Source: JANXVY01 sp040080145
GTDB lineage: Bacteria; Pseudomonadota; Alphaproteobacteria; Rhizobiales; Hyphomicrobiaceae
DNA length: 64,000 bases
Direction: 5' to 3'
NCBI GenBank assembly: GCA_040080145.1
Contig: JBEBJA010000014.1
Location: forward strand, 1 to 64,000
Part shown: one piece after another, positions 48,878 through 64,000 of the stretch
How positions within the stretch are numbered: the stretch's first letter is position 1
Layout of the letters: each line of letters starts with the position of its first letter
Position numbers and translations under genes: made by a program
Notes under the pieces: model-generated
Database searches by the model: none
Told to the model about the DNA's origin: nothing
Seen by the model: the letters and a program-made list of their open reading frames with translations, nothing else

Positions 48878-49627
48878 ATGACCAAGATGTCGCCTGAGCA
48901 AGTCAAAGCCGTCCGCCTCGCTGGCGGTAAGCGCATGGCCGCCGTCTATGAGGGCGTTGATGCCCACAAGTCGTATGGCATTGAAGAAGCCGTGAAGCTC
49001 ATCAAGTCGCGTGCGAAGTCGAAGTTCGACGAGACCATCGAAGTTGCGATGAACCTCGGCGTCGACCCCAAGCATGCCGACCAGATGGTTCGCGGCGTAT
49101 GCAACCTGCCGAACGGCTCGGGCCGTACGGCGCGCGTCGCGGTGTTTGCCCGCGGTGCCAAGGCTGAAGAAGCCAAGGCAGCCGGTGCGGACCTCGTGGG
49201 TGCTGAAGATCTCGTCGAAATCGTTTCGAAGGGCACCGTTGCGTTCGATCGCTGCATTGCGACGCCGGACATGATGGGACTCGTCGGCCGTCTGGGTAAG
49301 GTGCTTGGTCCTCGCGGCCTGATGCCGAACCCGCGCGTCGGGACGGTGACGATGGATGTCGTTGGTGCCGTCAAGGGTGCCAAGGGCGGCGCCGTCGAGT
49401 TCCGTGTCGAGAAGGCCGGCATCGTGCATGCCGGCGTCGGCAAGGCGAGCTTCACCGAGAAGGCATTGGTCGAGAACATCAAGGCGTTCGTTGATGCCGT
49501 GGTGAAGCAGAAGCCGTCGGGTTCCAAAGGGAACTACGTCAAGAAGGTTTCGCTCAGCTCGACGATGGGTCCCGGCGTGAAGGTCGATGCGTCGACCGTC
49601 GTCGTTGCTCAACCGACGCAAGGCTAA
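48878..49627 (+). CDS. rplA: 50S ribosomal protein L1
   Basis: 249 aa (family ~230), binds the L1 stalk of 23S rRNA and represses its own mRNA. Signatures: AVKLIKSRAKSKFDETIEVAMNLGVDPKHADQMVRG, VLGPRGLMPNPRVGTVT, and FRVEKAGIVHAGVGKASF. Directly follows rplK. A hairpin (49644-49671) lies after its stop. Confidence 0.98.
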   Translation: MTKMSPEQVKAVRLAGGKRMAAVYEGVDAHKSYGIEEAVKLIKSRAKSKFDETIEVAMNLGVDPKHADQMVRGVCNLPNGSGRTARVAVFARGAKAEEAKAAGADLVGAEDLVEIVSKGTVAFDRCIATPDMMGLVGRLGKVLGPRGLMPNPRVGTVTMDVVGAVKGAKGGAVEFRVEKAGIVHAGVGKASFTEKALVENIKAFVDAVVKQKPSGSKGNYVKKVSLSSTMGPGVKVDASTVVVAQPTQG

Positions 49628-50005
49628 ATGTTTTGTATCCCGTGAGGCGGTTCCCATTTGATGGGGCCGCCTTACGGTCACTACCTGGACGCTGAAGCTT
49701 TCGAGTGGACGCGGTCAGACTGTCCGAGATTGCAGGTCGCGGACGCCTTCCTCGCGGAGGTGTTCGATTAAACCCGGATGGGGCCCGCAGGAGACAGAAG
49801 ACGACAACCGGATTTTGGGCCAGTTCGCTGGTTCGTAAGACGGTTTGAACCTTCTGGGTCAGCATCGTGCCGTTTCCGGCAAGAAACGCGCGGCAGGACA
49901 GACAACCCGTCGTTTTCTTCGCGTGCACCTTGAGTGGATGCGGGGAAGCGGCAAGGTGCAACCCGCCTGGTCCACTTTGGGCTGGGCTTATCAGGAGAAG
50001 CAAGC
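49628..50005 (+). promoter_or_regulatory. L10 (rplJ) leader region
   Basis: 378-bp spacer without a gene. It includes the hairpin AGGCGG...CCCAT/ATGGG...CCGCCT (49644-49671) and a possible long-range helix between 49797-49805 (GAAGACGAC) and 49909-49917 (GTCGTTTTC, one G-U). In many bacteria the L10-L12 complex binds a structured leader here and represses translation, so this is the likely site; the exact fold is not established by eye. Confidence 0.4.
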
Positions 50006-50542
50006 GTGGATAGAGCTGCTAAACAAGCGCTCGTGACGACGATGCACCAGGTGTTTCAAGACACCGGGCTGGTCGTAGTCGCCCACAATAACGGCATGGT
50101 GGCGGCTCAGTCAGCCGAATTCCGCAAAAAGGTCAAAGAGGCCGGCGGAAAGGTGAAAGTCGTCAAAAACAACCTGGCCAAGCTTGCATTGAAGGATACC
50201 GAATTCGCTGGGATCATCGATCTTTTCAAGGGGCCAACCGTGTTGGCTTACTCGAAAGATCCGATCGCTGCGGCGAGAGCGGCCAACGCCTACGCCAAGA
50301 CCAACGACAAGCTGGTCATCATTGGCGGCGCGATGGGTTCTACCATCCTCGATGCAAAGGGCGTGAAAGCGCTCGCCGACCTGCCCTCACTCGATGAACT
50401 GCGAGCCAAGCTCGCCGGTCTTCTCAACGCGCCCGCGACGAAACTCGCGCGCACGATCAAGGAACCCGGTGCTGCTCTTGCCCGCGTCATTCATGCGAAG
50501 GCATCGGCCGAAGCTCCAGCCGACGTACCGGCTGAAGGTTGA
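50006..50542 (+). CDS. rplJ: 50S ribosomal protein L10
   Basis: 178 aa, builds the L7/L12 stalk base. Opens DRAAKQALVTTMHQVFQDTGLVVVAHNNGM and has VVKNNLAKLAL and PTVLAYSKDPIAAARA, then a C-terminal helix that binds L7/L12. The start is GTG 50006, supported by AGGAG at 49993-49997; the frame remains open upstream in the leader without homology. A CACCGG-GCCA-CCGGTG hairpin follows before rplL. Confidence 0.97.
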   Translation: MDRAAKQALVTTMHQVFQDTGLVVVAHNNGMVAAQSAEFRKKVKEAGGKVKVVKNNLAKLALKDTEFAGIIDLFKGPTVLAYSKDPIAAARAANAYAKTNDKLVIIGGAMGSTILDAKGVKALADLPSLDELRAKLAGLLNAPATKLARTIKEPGAALARVIHAKASAEAPADVPAEG

Positions 50543-50558
50543 AACATGCCGTGGGCGG

Positions 50559-50574
50559 CACCGGGCCACCGGTG
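50559..50574 (+). other. rplJ-rplL intercistronic hairpin
   Basis: CACCGG, loop GCCA, CCGGTG, with further weak pairing outside. No T-run; probably mRNA processing or differential L12 translation, as L12 is needed at four copies per ribosome. Confidence 0.45.
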
Positions 50575-50657
50575 TCACGCGGAATAATCCGGGGCGTATC
50601 TCTGATGGGAACGCTCTCAACGAATGCAAATGGTTCAAATCGTAAAGGAAACTATCA

Positions 50658-51029
50658 ATGTCTGATCTCGCAAAGATCGTTGACGATCTCTCGAAGCTGA
50701 CCGTTCTCCAGGCTGCTGACCTCGTCAAGATGCTTGAAGAAAAGTGGGGCGTTTCGGCCGCTGCTGCCGTTGCTGCTGCCGGCCCTGCCGCTGCTGCTGG
50801 TCCTGCCGTTGAAGCCCAGACCGAATTCACCGTGTTCTTGAAGTCGGGCGGCGACAAGAAGATCAACGTCATTAAGGAAGTTCGCGCTCTGACGGGTCTC
50901 GGCCTCAAGGAAGCCAAGGACCTCGTTGAAGCCGGTGGCAAGGCCGTCAAGGAAAATGTTTCCAAGGACGAAGCTGCCAAGATCAAGAAGCAGCTCGAAG
51001 ACCAGGGCGCGGTCGTCGAAGTCAAGTAA
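50658..51029 (+). CDS. rplL: 50S ribosomal protein L7/L12
   Basis: 123 aa stalk protein that recruits translation factors. N-terminal dimerisation segment LAKIVDDLSKLTVLQAADLVKMLEEKWGV, an Ala-rich hinge, and the C-terminal domain TEFTVFLKSGGDKKINVIKEVRALTGLGLKEAKDLVEAG. Strong RBS AAAGGAAAC upstream. Separated from rpoB by a spacer with complementary G- and C-runs. Confidence 0.98.
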   Translation: MSDLAKIVDDLSKLTVLQAADLVKMLEEKWGVSAAAAVAAAGPAAAAGPAVEAQTEFTVFLKSGGDKKINVIKEVRALTGLGLKEAKDLVEAGGKAVKENVSKDEAAKIKKQLEDQGAVVEVK

Positions 51030-51036
51030 TCGGGGA

Positions 51037-51104
51037 GGGAGTGGGGAGTTGCGCGTTGGGAGTAGGGTGCCCCCCTATTCCCCATTCCCAAATTTCCCAC
51101 TCCC
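51037..51104. repeat. GGGAGTGGG-type palindromic repeat between rplL and rpoB
   Basis: GGGAGTGGG (51037-51045) pairs with CCCACTCCC (51096-51104), enclosing a second imperfect hairpin (TTGGGAGTAGGG with CCCTATTCCCCA). This resembles scattered intergenic repeats. In the operon it could be a partial terminator that lowers rpoB relative to rplL, or an RNase site. Confidence 0.55.
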
Positions 51105-51269
51105 AACTGCACTACCGACGGTTTTCCGGAGACCCAAGCGCAGGACGTTAGCTGCGTGTGGTTTTCCGGCAAGCCGTTTCAAGCGGTTAGAATTAGCAAG
51201 ACGCGGGTTTGGCGGCCCGCGACGCATCATCCACGGCGGGCTCGTCACCCGCCGCTCAAAGGAGCGGAC

Positions 51270-55421
<4,152 letters not shown>

Positions 55422-55426
55422 GATTG

Positions 55427-55546
55427 CTCCCTCTCCCCGCACACTGCACTGGCGCGGGGAAAGGGTTGGGGTGAGGGGCGGCACAGAGCGATGAAACCGC
55501 TGCCGCCCCTCACCCTACCCCTCTCCCCGTAAGGACGGGGAGAGGG
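55427..55546. repeat. multi-hairpin repeat in the rpoB-rpoC spacer
   Basis: Three hairpins in a row: CTCCCTCTCCCCGC (55427-55440) with GCGGGGAAAGGG (55453-55464); GGTGAGGGGCGGCA (55469-55482) with TGCCGCCCCTCACC (55501-55514); CCCTCTCCCCG (55519-55529) with CGGGGAGAGGG (55536-55546). A run of As follows, so no Rho-independent stop. This is a common mobile-like intergenic repeat found in alphaproteobacteria; here it sits inside an essential operon. Confidence 0.75.
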
Positions 55547-55580
55547 AAAAAGAGATTGGCCCCCATACGGAGAGCGCCCG

Positions 55581-59792
<4,212 letters not shown>

Positions 59793-59817
59793 TTGCGCAC
59801 GTCATGAGCCGATGATT

Positions 59818-59851
59818 GAGCCGCCGCGAGCAAATCGCGGCGGCTCTTTTT
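59818..59851 (+). terminator. intrinsic terminator of rpoC
   Basis: GAGCCGCCGCG (59818-59828), loop AGCAAAT, CGCGGCGGCTC (59836-59846), then five Ts. Eleven-bp GC-rich stem; ends the secE-rpoC transcription unit. Confidence 0.93.
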
Positions 59852-60053
59852 ATAGCGGCCATCGCAACAGAGCGTGCCGTGAGCACCGGGGGCGTCGTGA
59901 CTCGGCACGTGGGCGGTTCTGACTCGCACCGTTGAGGCAGAAATTAAGTAAGGCTGGTTGCTGATTCTTGTTATTGCGCCGCAAAAACTATTGAATAAAG
60001 CTGTGCAATTTCAGTTGGTTCCAAAAAAAATTGCCGCATGTGCGTTGTGCGCG

Positions 60054-60082
60054 TTGACCGTTTGAAATGCATGTGCCATACC
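60054..60082 (+). promoter_or_regulatory. candidate promoter of the rpsL operon
   Basis: TTGACC (60054-60059), 17-bp spacer, CATACC (60077-60082), 228 bp upstream of rpsL. The 59852-60309 spacer contains no gene; separation by a terminator means rpsL needs its own promoter. Confidence 0.4.
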
Positions 60083-60309
60083 CTGGAAACTCTTCATGGT
60101 AGGTCGTAGGGCATCGCGGACGTTTTAAACGCGAGCACCTAAACACTATCGTACCAAAGAAGACATTTCGGGCCAAGATCTGCGATCCGCGAAAGCGGGG
60201 CGCTCGATCCTCTGGTATTTTCTTGTTGGCTTGCTCACCCGAGCAGTCAACGGGGTCGTATTGGTGCTTGCGCTGCAATAGCGTAGCATTCACAGGATGG
60301 ACGAGGCGT

Positions 60310-60681
60310 ATGCCGACAATTCAACAGCTGATCCGCAAGCCAAGGCAGCCGAAGGTGTATCGCGAGAAGTCGCGTCACATGGAGTCGTGCCCTCAGAAGC
60401 GCGGTGTTTGCACCCGTGTTTATACCACGACGCCGAAGAAGCCGAACTCTGCTCTGCGTAAGGTCGCCAAGATCCGGCTGACCAACGGCTTCGAGGTCAT
60501 CGGTTACATTCCCGGCGAAGGTCATAACCTGCAGGAGCACTCCGTCGTGCTCATCCGTGGCGGTCGCGTCAAGGATTTGCCCGGCGTTCGCTATCACATC
60601 ATTCGCGGCGTGCTCGATACTCAAGGCGTTGCAGCCCGCCGTCAGCGCCGCTCCAAGTACGGCGCCAAGCGTCCGAAATAA
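60310..60681 (+). CDS. rpsL: 30S ribosomal protein S12
   Basis: 123 aa decoding-centre protein. PTIQQLIRKPRQPK at the start, TPKKPNSALRKVAKIRLTNGFEV and HSVVLIRGGRVKDLPGVRYHIIRG follow. The streptomycin-contact lysines (Lys in KKPN and in RVKDLPG) are the normal residues. The frame is open upstream to 60223, but homology starts at ATG 60310. First gene of the str operon. Confidence 0.98.
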   Translation: MPTIQQLIRKPRQPKVYREKSRHMESCPQKRGVCTRVYTTTPKKPNSALRKVAKIRLTNGFEVIGYIPGEGHNLQEHSVVLIRGGRVKDLPGVRYHIIRGVLDTQGVAARRQRRSKYGAKRPK

Positions 60682-60791
60682 TTAGGCGTCCGAAATAATT
60701 GGACGTTCAAACCAATCGGTTCTGGCGCGGACGTCGCGCCGAACTTACCAGTCAAGCCTCGTAAGCTACGAAGTCAAAAGGCAGATCGCCC

Positions 60792-61262
60792 ATGTCCCGT
60801 CGTCACAGTGCAGAAAAGCGCGTCGTCAATCCAGACCCGAAGTTCGGGGATTTGGTTTTGAGCAAGTTCATGAATGCTGTCATGGAGCAGGGCAAGAAGT
60901 CGGTTGCTGAGCGGATCGTTTATGGTGCGCTCGAAAAGGTCGAGCAGAAGGCCAAGGGCGACCCGATCAAGATGTTCCACACGGCACTTGAAAACGTGAT
61001 GCCGGCCGTTGAAGTCCGCTCGCGCCGCGTCGGTGGTGCAACGTATCAGGTCCCTGTTGAAGTCCGTAACGAGCGCCGGCAGGCACTAGCCATTCGCTGG
61101 ATCATCGCTGCAGCACGCGCTCGCAACGAGAACACTATGGTCGACAAGCTCTCGGGCGAGTTGCTTGATGCTTCCAACAACCGCGGTACGGCTGTCAAGA
61201 AGCGTGAAGACACCCATAAGATGGCTGAAGCCAACCGCGCCTTCTCGCATTACCGCTGGTAA
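60792..61262 (+). CDS. rpsG: 30S ribosomal protein S7
   Basis: 156 aa 16S rRNA-binding assembly protein. SRRHSAEKR, LVLSKFMNAVMEQGKKSVAERIVYGAL, and RRVGGATYQVPVEVRNERRQALAIRWII are family signatures; ends HKMAEANRAFSHYRW. It follows rpsL by 110 bp and precedes fusA by 50 bp; in enteric bacteria S7 represses the operon. Confidence 0.98.
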   Translation: MSRRHSAEKRVVNPDPKFGDLVLSKFMNAVMEQGKKSVAERIVYGALEKVEQKAKGDPIKMFHTALENVMPAVEVRSRRVGGATYQVPVEVRNERRQALAIRWIIAAARARNENTMVDKLSGELLDASNNRGTAVKKREDTHKMAEANRAFSHYRW

Positions 61263-61312
61263 TCGGCAGCTGTAACTTCATCGCCAAATCTAGAATTTTT
61301 CCGGAGCGGATC

Positions 61313-63403
61313 ATGGCTCGCGAATTTGAACTGCAGAATTACCGAAACTTCGGCATCATGGCGCACATCGACGCCGGCAAGACCACGACCACTGAGCGGA
61401 TTTTGTATTACACGGGCGTGTCTTACAAGATCGGCGAAGTGCACGATGGCGCCGCGACCATGGACTTCATGGAGCAGGAAGCTGAGCGCGGGATCACGAT
61501 CTCGTCGGCTGCTACGACGTGCTTCTGGAAAGGTCTCGATGGCACACGCAACCGTCTGAACATCATCGACACCCCAGGCCACGTGGACTTTACCATCGAG
61601 GTCGAGCGTTCGCTGCGCGTCCTCGACGGCGCGGTTTGCGTTCTCGACTCGAACCAGGGCGTTGAGCCGCAGACGGAAACCGTCTGGCGCCAAGGCGACA
61701 AGTACAACGTGCCGCGCATCATCTTTGCCAACAAGATGGACAAGACCGGCGCTGACTTCTTTATGTGCTACGATGACATCAAGGAAAAGCTTGGTGCGAA
61801 GGCTATTCCGATCCAGATCCCGATCGGCGCCGAGAATGATTTCAAAGGTCACATTGATCTTATCGAAATGGAATCGGTGATTTGGGATGGCGACGGCAAA
61901 GACGCCAAGATGATCAAAGGGCCAATCCCTGACGATCTTCTCGATAAGGCCAACGAATTCCGCGCGATCATGATCGAAGCTGCGGTCGATATGGACGATG
62001 ACGCCATGTCGGACTATCTCGACGGTAAGGAGCCGGACGCGGCGACCTTGCGCAAGTTGATCCGGAAGGCGACCGTCACGCGCGCATTCTATCCGATGCT
62101 GGTCGGTTCGGCGTTCAAGAACAAGGGCGTTCAGACGCTGCTCGATGCGGTGGTCGCGTTCCTGCCGTCGCCGCTTGATCGCGAAGCCTATAAAGGTATC
62201 GACGTCAAGACCGGTGAGCCAGCCGAGCGAAAGCCTTCGGACGACGAGCCGCTGTCGATGCTCGCATTTAAGATCATGAGCTTCGAGCACGTTGGTTCGC
62301 TCACGTTCTGCCGGGTTTATTCGGGCAAGCTCGAGCAAGGTATGGCGCTTGCCAACACCTCGCGCGACAAGAAAGAACGCGCTGGCCGCATGTATCTGAT
62401 GCATGCTGACGAGCGTAAGGAAATCAAGGAAGCCTTCGCTGGCGACATCGTCGCTTTGCAGGGCCTCAAGGATACCCGCACGGGTGAAACGCTGTCGGAT
62501 CCAAGCAAGGCCGTCATTCTCGAAAAGATGGAGTTCCCCAACCCCGTCATCGAAATGAAAATCGAGCCGAAGACGAAGGCCGACCAGGAAAAGATGGCGA
62601 CGGCACTCTATACGCTCGCCCTGGAAGACCCATCGTTCCGCGTGTCGGTTGACCCTGAGTCGGGTGAAACGATCCTGAAGGGGATGGGTGAACTTCACCT
62701 CGACATCAAAGTCGACATTCTCCGCCGCACCTATGGTGTCGATGCAAATGTTGGCGCTCCGCAGGTCGCCTATCGCGAAGCTCTGGGCCGGGCCACGCAG
62801 ATCGACTATACGCACAAGAAGCAGACCGGCGGCACGGGTCAGTTCGCTCGCGTTAAGCTGAAGCTGGAGCCAAATGAAACCGGCAAGGGCAACGTGTTCG
62901 AAGCCGATATCATTGGCGGTACCGTTCCGAAGGAATATATTCCGGGCGTTGAAAAAGGCGTTCAGCAGATCTGGGACCAGGGCGTTTTGATTGGCTTCCC
63001 CATGGTCGACATGAAGGTCACGCTTTACGACGGTGCGTTCCACGAGGTCGACTCATCGTCGATCGCGTTCGAAATCGCGACCCGCGCCGCCATGAAGGAA
63101 GCCTGCGAAAAGGGCGGCGTTAAGCTGCTCGAGCCGATCATGGATGTCGAAGTTGTGACGCCTGGCGATTTCGTCGGCGGCGTCATCGGCGACGTGAACT
63201 CGCGCCGCGGCCAGATCCGCGACCAGCAGATGCGTGGTAATGCCACGGTGGTGCGTGCGTATGTTCCGCTCGCCAACATGTTCGGCTATGTCAGCCAGCT
63301 GCGCTCGATGAGCCAGGGTCGAGCAAGCTACACGATGCAGTTTGCCCATTACGCGGACGTTCCGCGCAACGTGGCTGATGAAGTCAAAGCAAAATACGCC
63401 TGA
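61313..63403 (+). CDS. fusA: elongation factor G
   Basis: 696 aa ribosomal translocase GTPase. G1 AHIDAGKTTTTERIL, switch I GITISSAAT, G3 DTPGHVDF, G4 NKMD, then domains II-V including GMGELHLDIKVDIL, DPESGETILKGMGE and RSMSQGRASYTMQF near the end. RBS GGAG precedes ATG 61313. Third gene of the str operon. Confidence 0.99.
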   Translation: MAREFELQNYRNFGIMAHIDAGKTTTTERILYYTGVSYKIGEVHDGAATMDFMEQEAERGITISSAATTCFWKGLDGTRNRLNIIDTPGHVDFTIEVERSLRVLDGAVCVLDSNQGVEPQTETVWRQGDKYNVPRIIFANKMDKTGADFFMCYDDIKEKLGAKAIPIQIPIGAENDFKGHIDLIEMESVIWDGDGKDAKMIKGPIPDDLLDKANEFRAIMIEAAVDMDDDAMSDYLDGKEPDAATLRKLIRKATVTRAFYPMLVGSAFKNKGVQTLLDAVVAFLPSPLDREAYKGIDVKTGEPAERKPSDDEPLSMLAFKIMSFEHVGSLTFCRVYSGKLEQGMALANTSRDKKERAGRMYLMHADERKEIKEAFAGDIVALQGLKDTRTGETLSDPSKAVILEKMEFPNPVIEMKIEPKTKADQEKMATALYTLALEDPSFRVSVDPESGETILKGMGELHLDIKVDILRRTYGVDANVGAPQVAYREALGRATQIDYTHKKQTGGTGQFARVKLKLEPNETGKGNVFEADIIGGTVPKEYIPGVEKGVQQIWDQGVLIGFPMVDMKVTLYDGAFHEVDSSSIAFEIATRAAMKEACEKGGVKLLEPIMDVEVVTPGDFVGGVIGDVNSRRGQIRDQQMRGNATVVRAYVPLANMFGYVSQLRSMSQGRASYTMQFAHYADVPRNVADEVKAKYA

Positions 63404-63545
63404 ATTGCCGGGGCCGGGCGCTGAACACCGCTACTGATGCGGCCGAGGCAAACGGGTCCGGGTTTAACTGATCGACGAATAAGCCGATGCCGGGTGATCG
63501 CCTGGGGACGGTATTGAAACACTCGAAGCGCTGAGGAGAGCCACT

Positions 63546-64000
63546 ATGGGCAAGGCAAAATTTGAGCGGACCAAGCCGCACTGCAACATCGGCACCATCG
63601 GTCACGTCGACCACGGTAAAACGTCTCTGACGGCCGCCATCACGAAGGTCTTGGCTGAAACCGGCGGCGCGACTTACACCGCTTACGACATGATCGACAA
63701 GGCTCCGGAAGAGCGCGAGCGTGGTATCACGATTTCGACGGCACACGTCGAATATGAAACCAAGGCACGCCACTACGCTCACGTCGACTGCCCAGGCCAC
63801 GCCGACTACGTGAAGAACATGATCACGGGCGCAGCGCAGATGGATGGAGCGATCCTCGTCGTTTCGGCTGCCGACGGCCCGATGCCCCAGACCCGCGAGC
63901 ACATCTTGCTCGCCCGTCAGGTCGGCGTTCCCGCCCTCGTCGTTTACATGAACAAGGTTGACCTCGTCGACGATCAGGATCTTGTCGATCTCGTCGAAAT
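63546..64000 (+). CDS. tuf: elongation factor Tu (partial, cut by window end)
   Basis: Only the first ~151 codons are present. The GTP-binding motif GTIGHVDHGKTSLTAAI, the switch region RERGITISTAHVEYET, DCPGHADYVKNMITGAAQMDGAILVV and NKVD identify EF-Tu, which delivers aminoacyl-tRNA. RBS GAGGAG sits just upstream of ATG 63546. It completes the rpsL-rpsG-fusA-tuf order; the remaining ~245 codons lie beyond the window. Confidence 0.98.
   Translation, partial: MGKAKFERTKPHCNIGTIGHVDHGKTSLTAAITKVLAETGGATYTAYDMIDKAPEERERGITISTAHVEYETKARHYAHVDCPGHADYVKNMITGAAQMDGAILVVSAADGPMPQTREHILLARQVGVPALVVYMNKVDLVDDQDLVDLVE

Noticed and set aside
61250..63043. 597-codon open frame antisense to fusA
   Set aside because: Mirror of the fusA codon usage; no family features.

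Overview
The window reads as chromosome from an alphaproteobacterium of the order Hyphomicrobiales (Rhizobiales). The lineage markers are CtrA, the CtrA inhibitor SciP and FliJ lying together, GANTC sites upstream of ctrA, and order-typical small families (DUF2948, UPF0262, DUF2842, DUF1153). The genus cannot be fixed from sequence reading alone. Exopolysaccharide genes and an intracellular polyhydroxyalkanoate depolymerase suggest a free-living, surface-attaching, polymer-storing cell.

Layout. 0.1-6.5 kb: Maf-type pyrophosphatase, YacG, a DEAD-box helicase with a long repetitive basic tail, a bactofilin fused to a CSPG/cadherin-type domain, and the DUF2948-hisD-UPF0262 operon. 6.5-10.8 kb: an orphan phage-like DUF2793/beta-helix protein and two glycosyltransferase-type membrane genes. 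At about 10.76-11.02 kb the strand composition flips sharply (C-rich to G-rich on the + strand, whichever strand the genes use) inside a repeat-rich spacer. 11-24 kb: DUF882 peptidase, Wza-type lipoprotein, Wzz-type protein with a degenerate kinase domain, polysaccharide deacetylase, DUF2842/heme A synthase, GST, PHA depolymerase, and gmd-rmd for GDP-D-rhamnose. 24-28 kb: gltX, a methyltransferase, mnmA. 28-32 kb: the sciP/fliJ/ctrA cell-cycle cluster and a metallo-hydrolase. 32-40.5 kb: secreted proteins and a second polysaccharide cluster (two GT4s, a WecG-type GT, a second Wzz with a defective P-loop, and the polyprenyl-phosphate sugar transferase that starts the repeat unit). 40.6-43.3 kb: two small secreted proteins, an AbiEii-type nucleotidyltransferase pair, RlmB/TrmH.

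43.5-64 kb is the conserved information-processing region: tRNA-Tyr, tRNA-Gly, tRNA-Trp, secE, nusG, rplK, rplA, rplJ, rplL, rpoB, rpoC, rpsL, rpsG, fusA and the start of tuf, which runs off the end. Between tRNA-Gly and tRNA-Trp, where relatives usually carry a tuf copy, there is instead a caspase-like protease with two PAN domains, a small unknown protein, two large self-complementary palindromes, a MAPEG protein and a YbjQ protein.

The main themes are surface polysaccharide export (two export modules plus sugar-nucleotide supply), cell-cycle control, and translation/transcription. The most interesting signals are the bactofilin fusion, the paired palindromes with compensatory base changes, the composition switch, two Wzz proteins that both lack a canonical P-loop, and the caspase-PAN gene in the tRNA/ribosomal cluster. 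No CRISPR array, insertion sequence, rRNA operon or complete prophage was seen.
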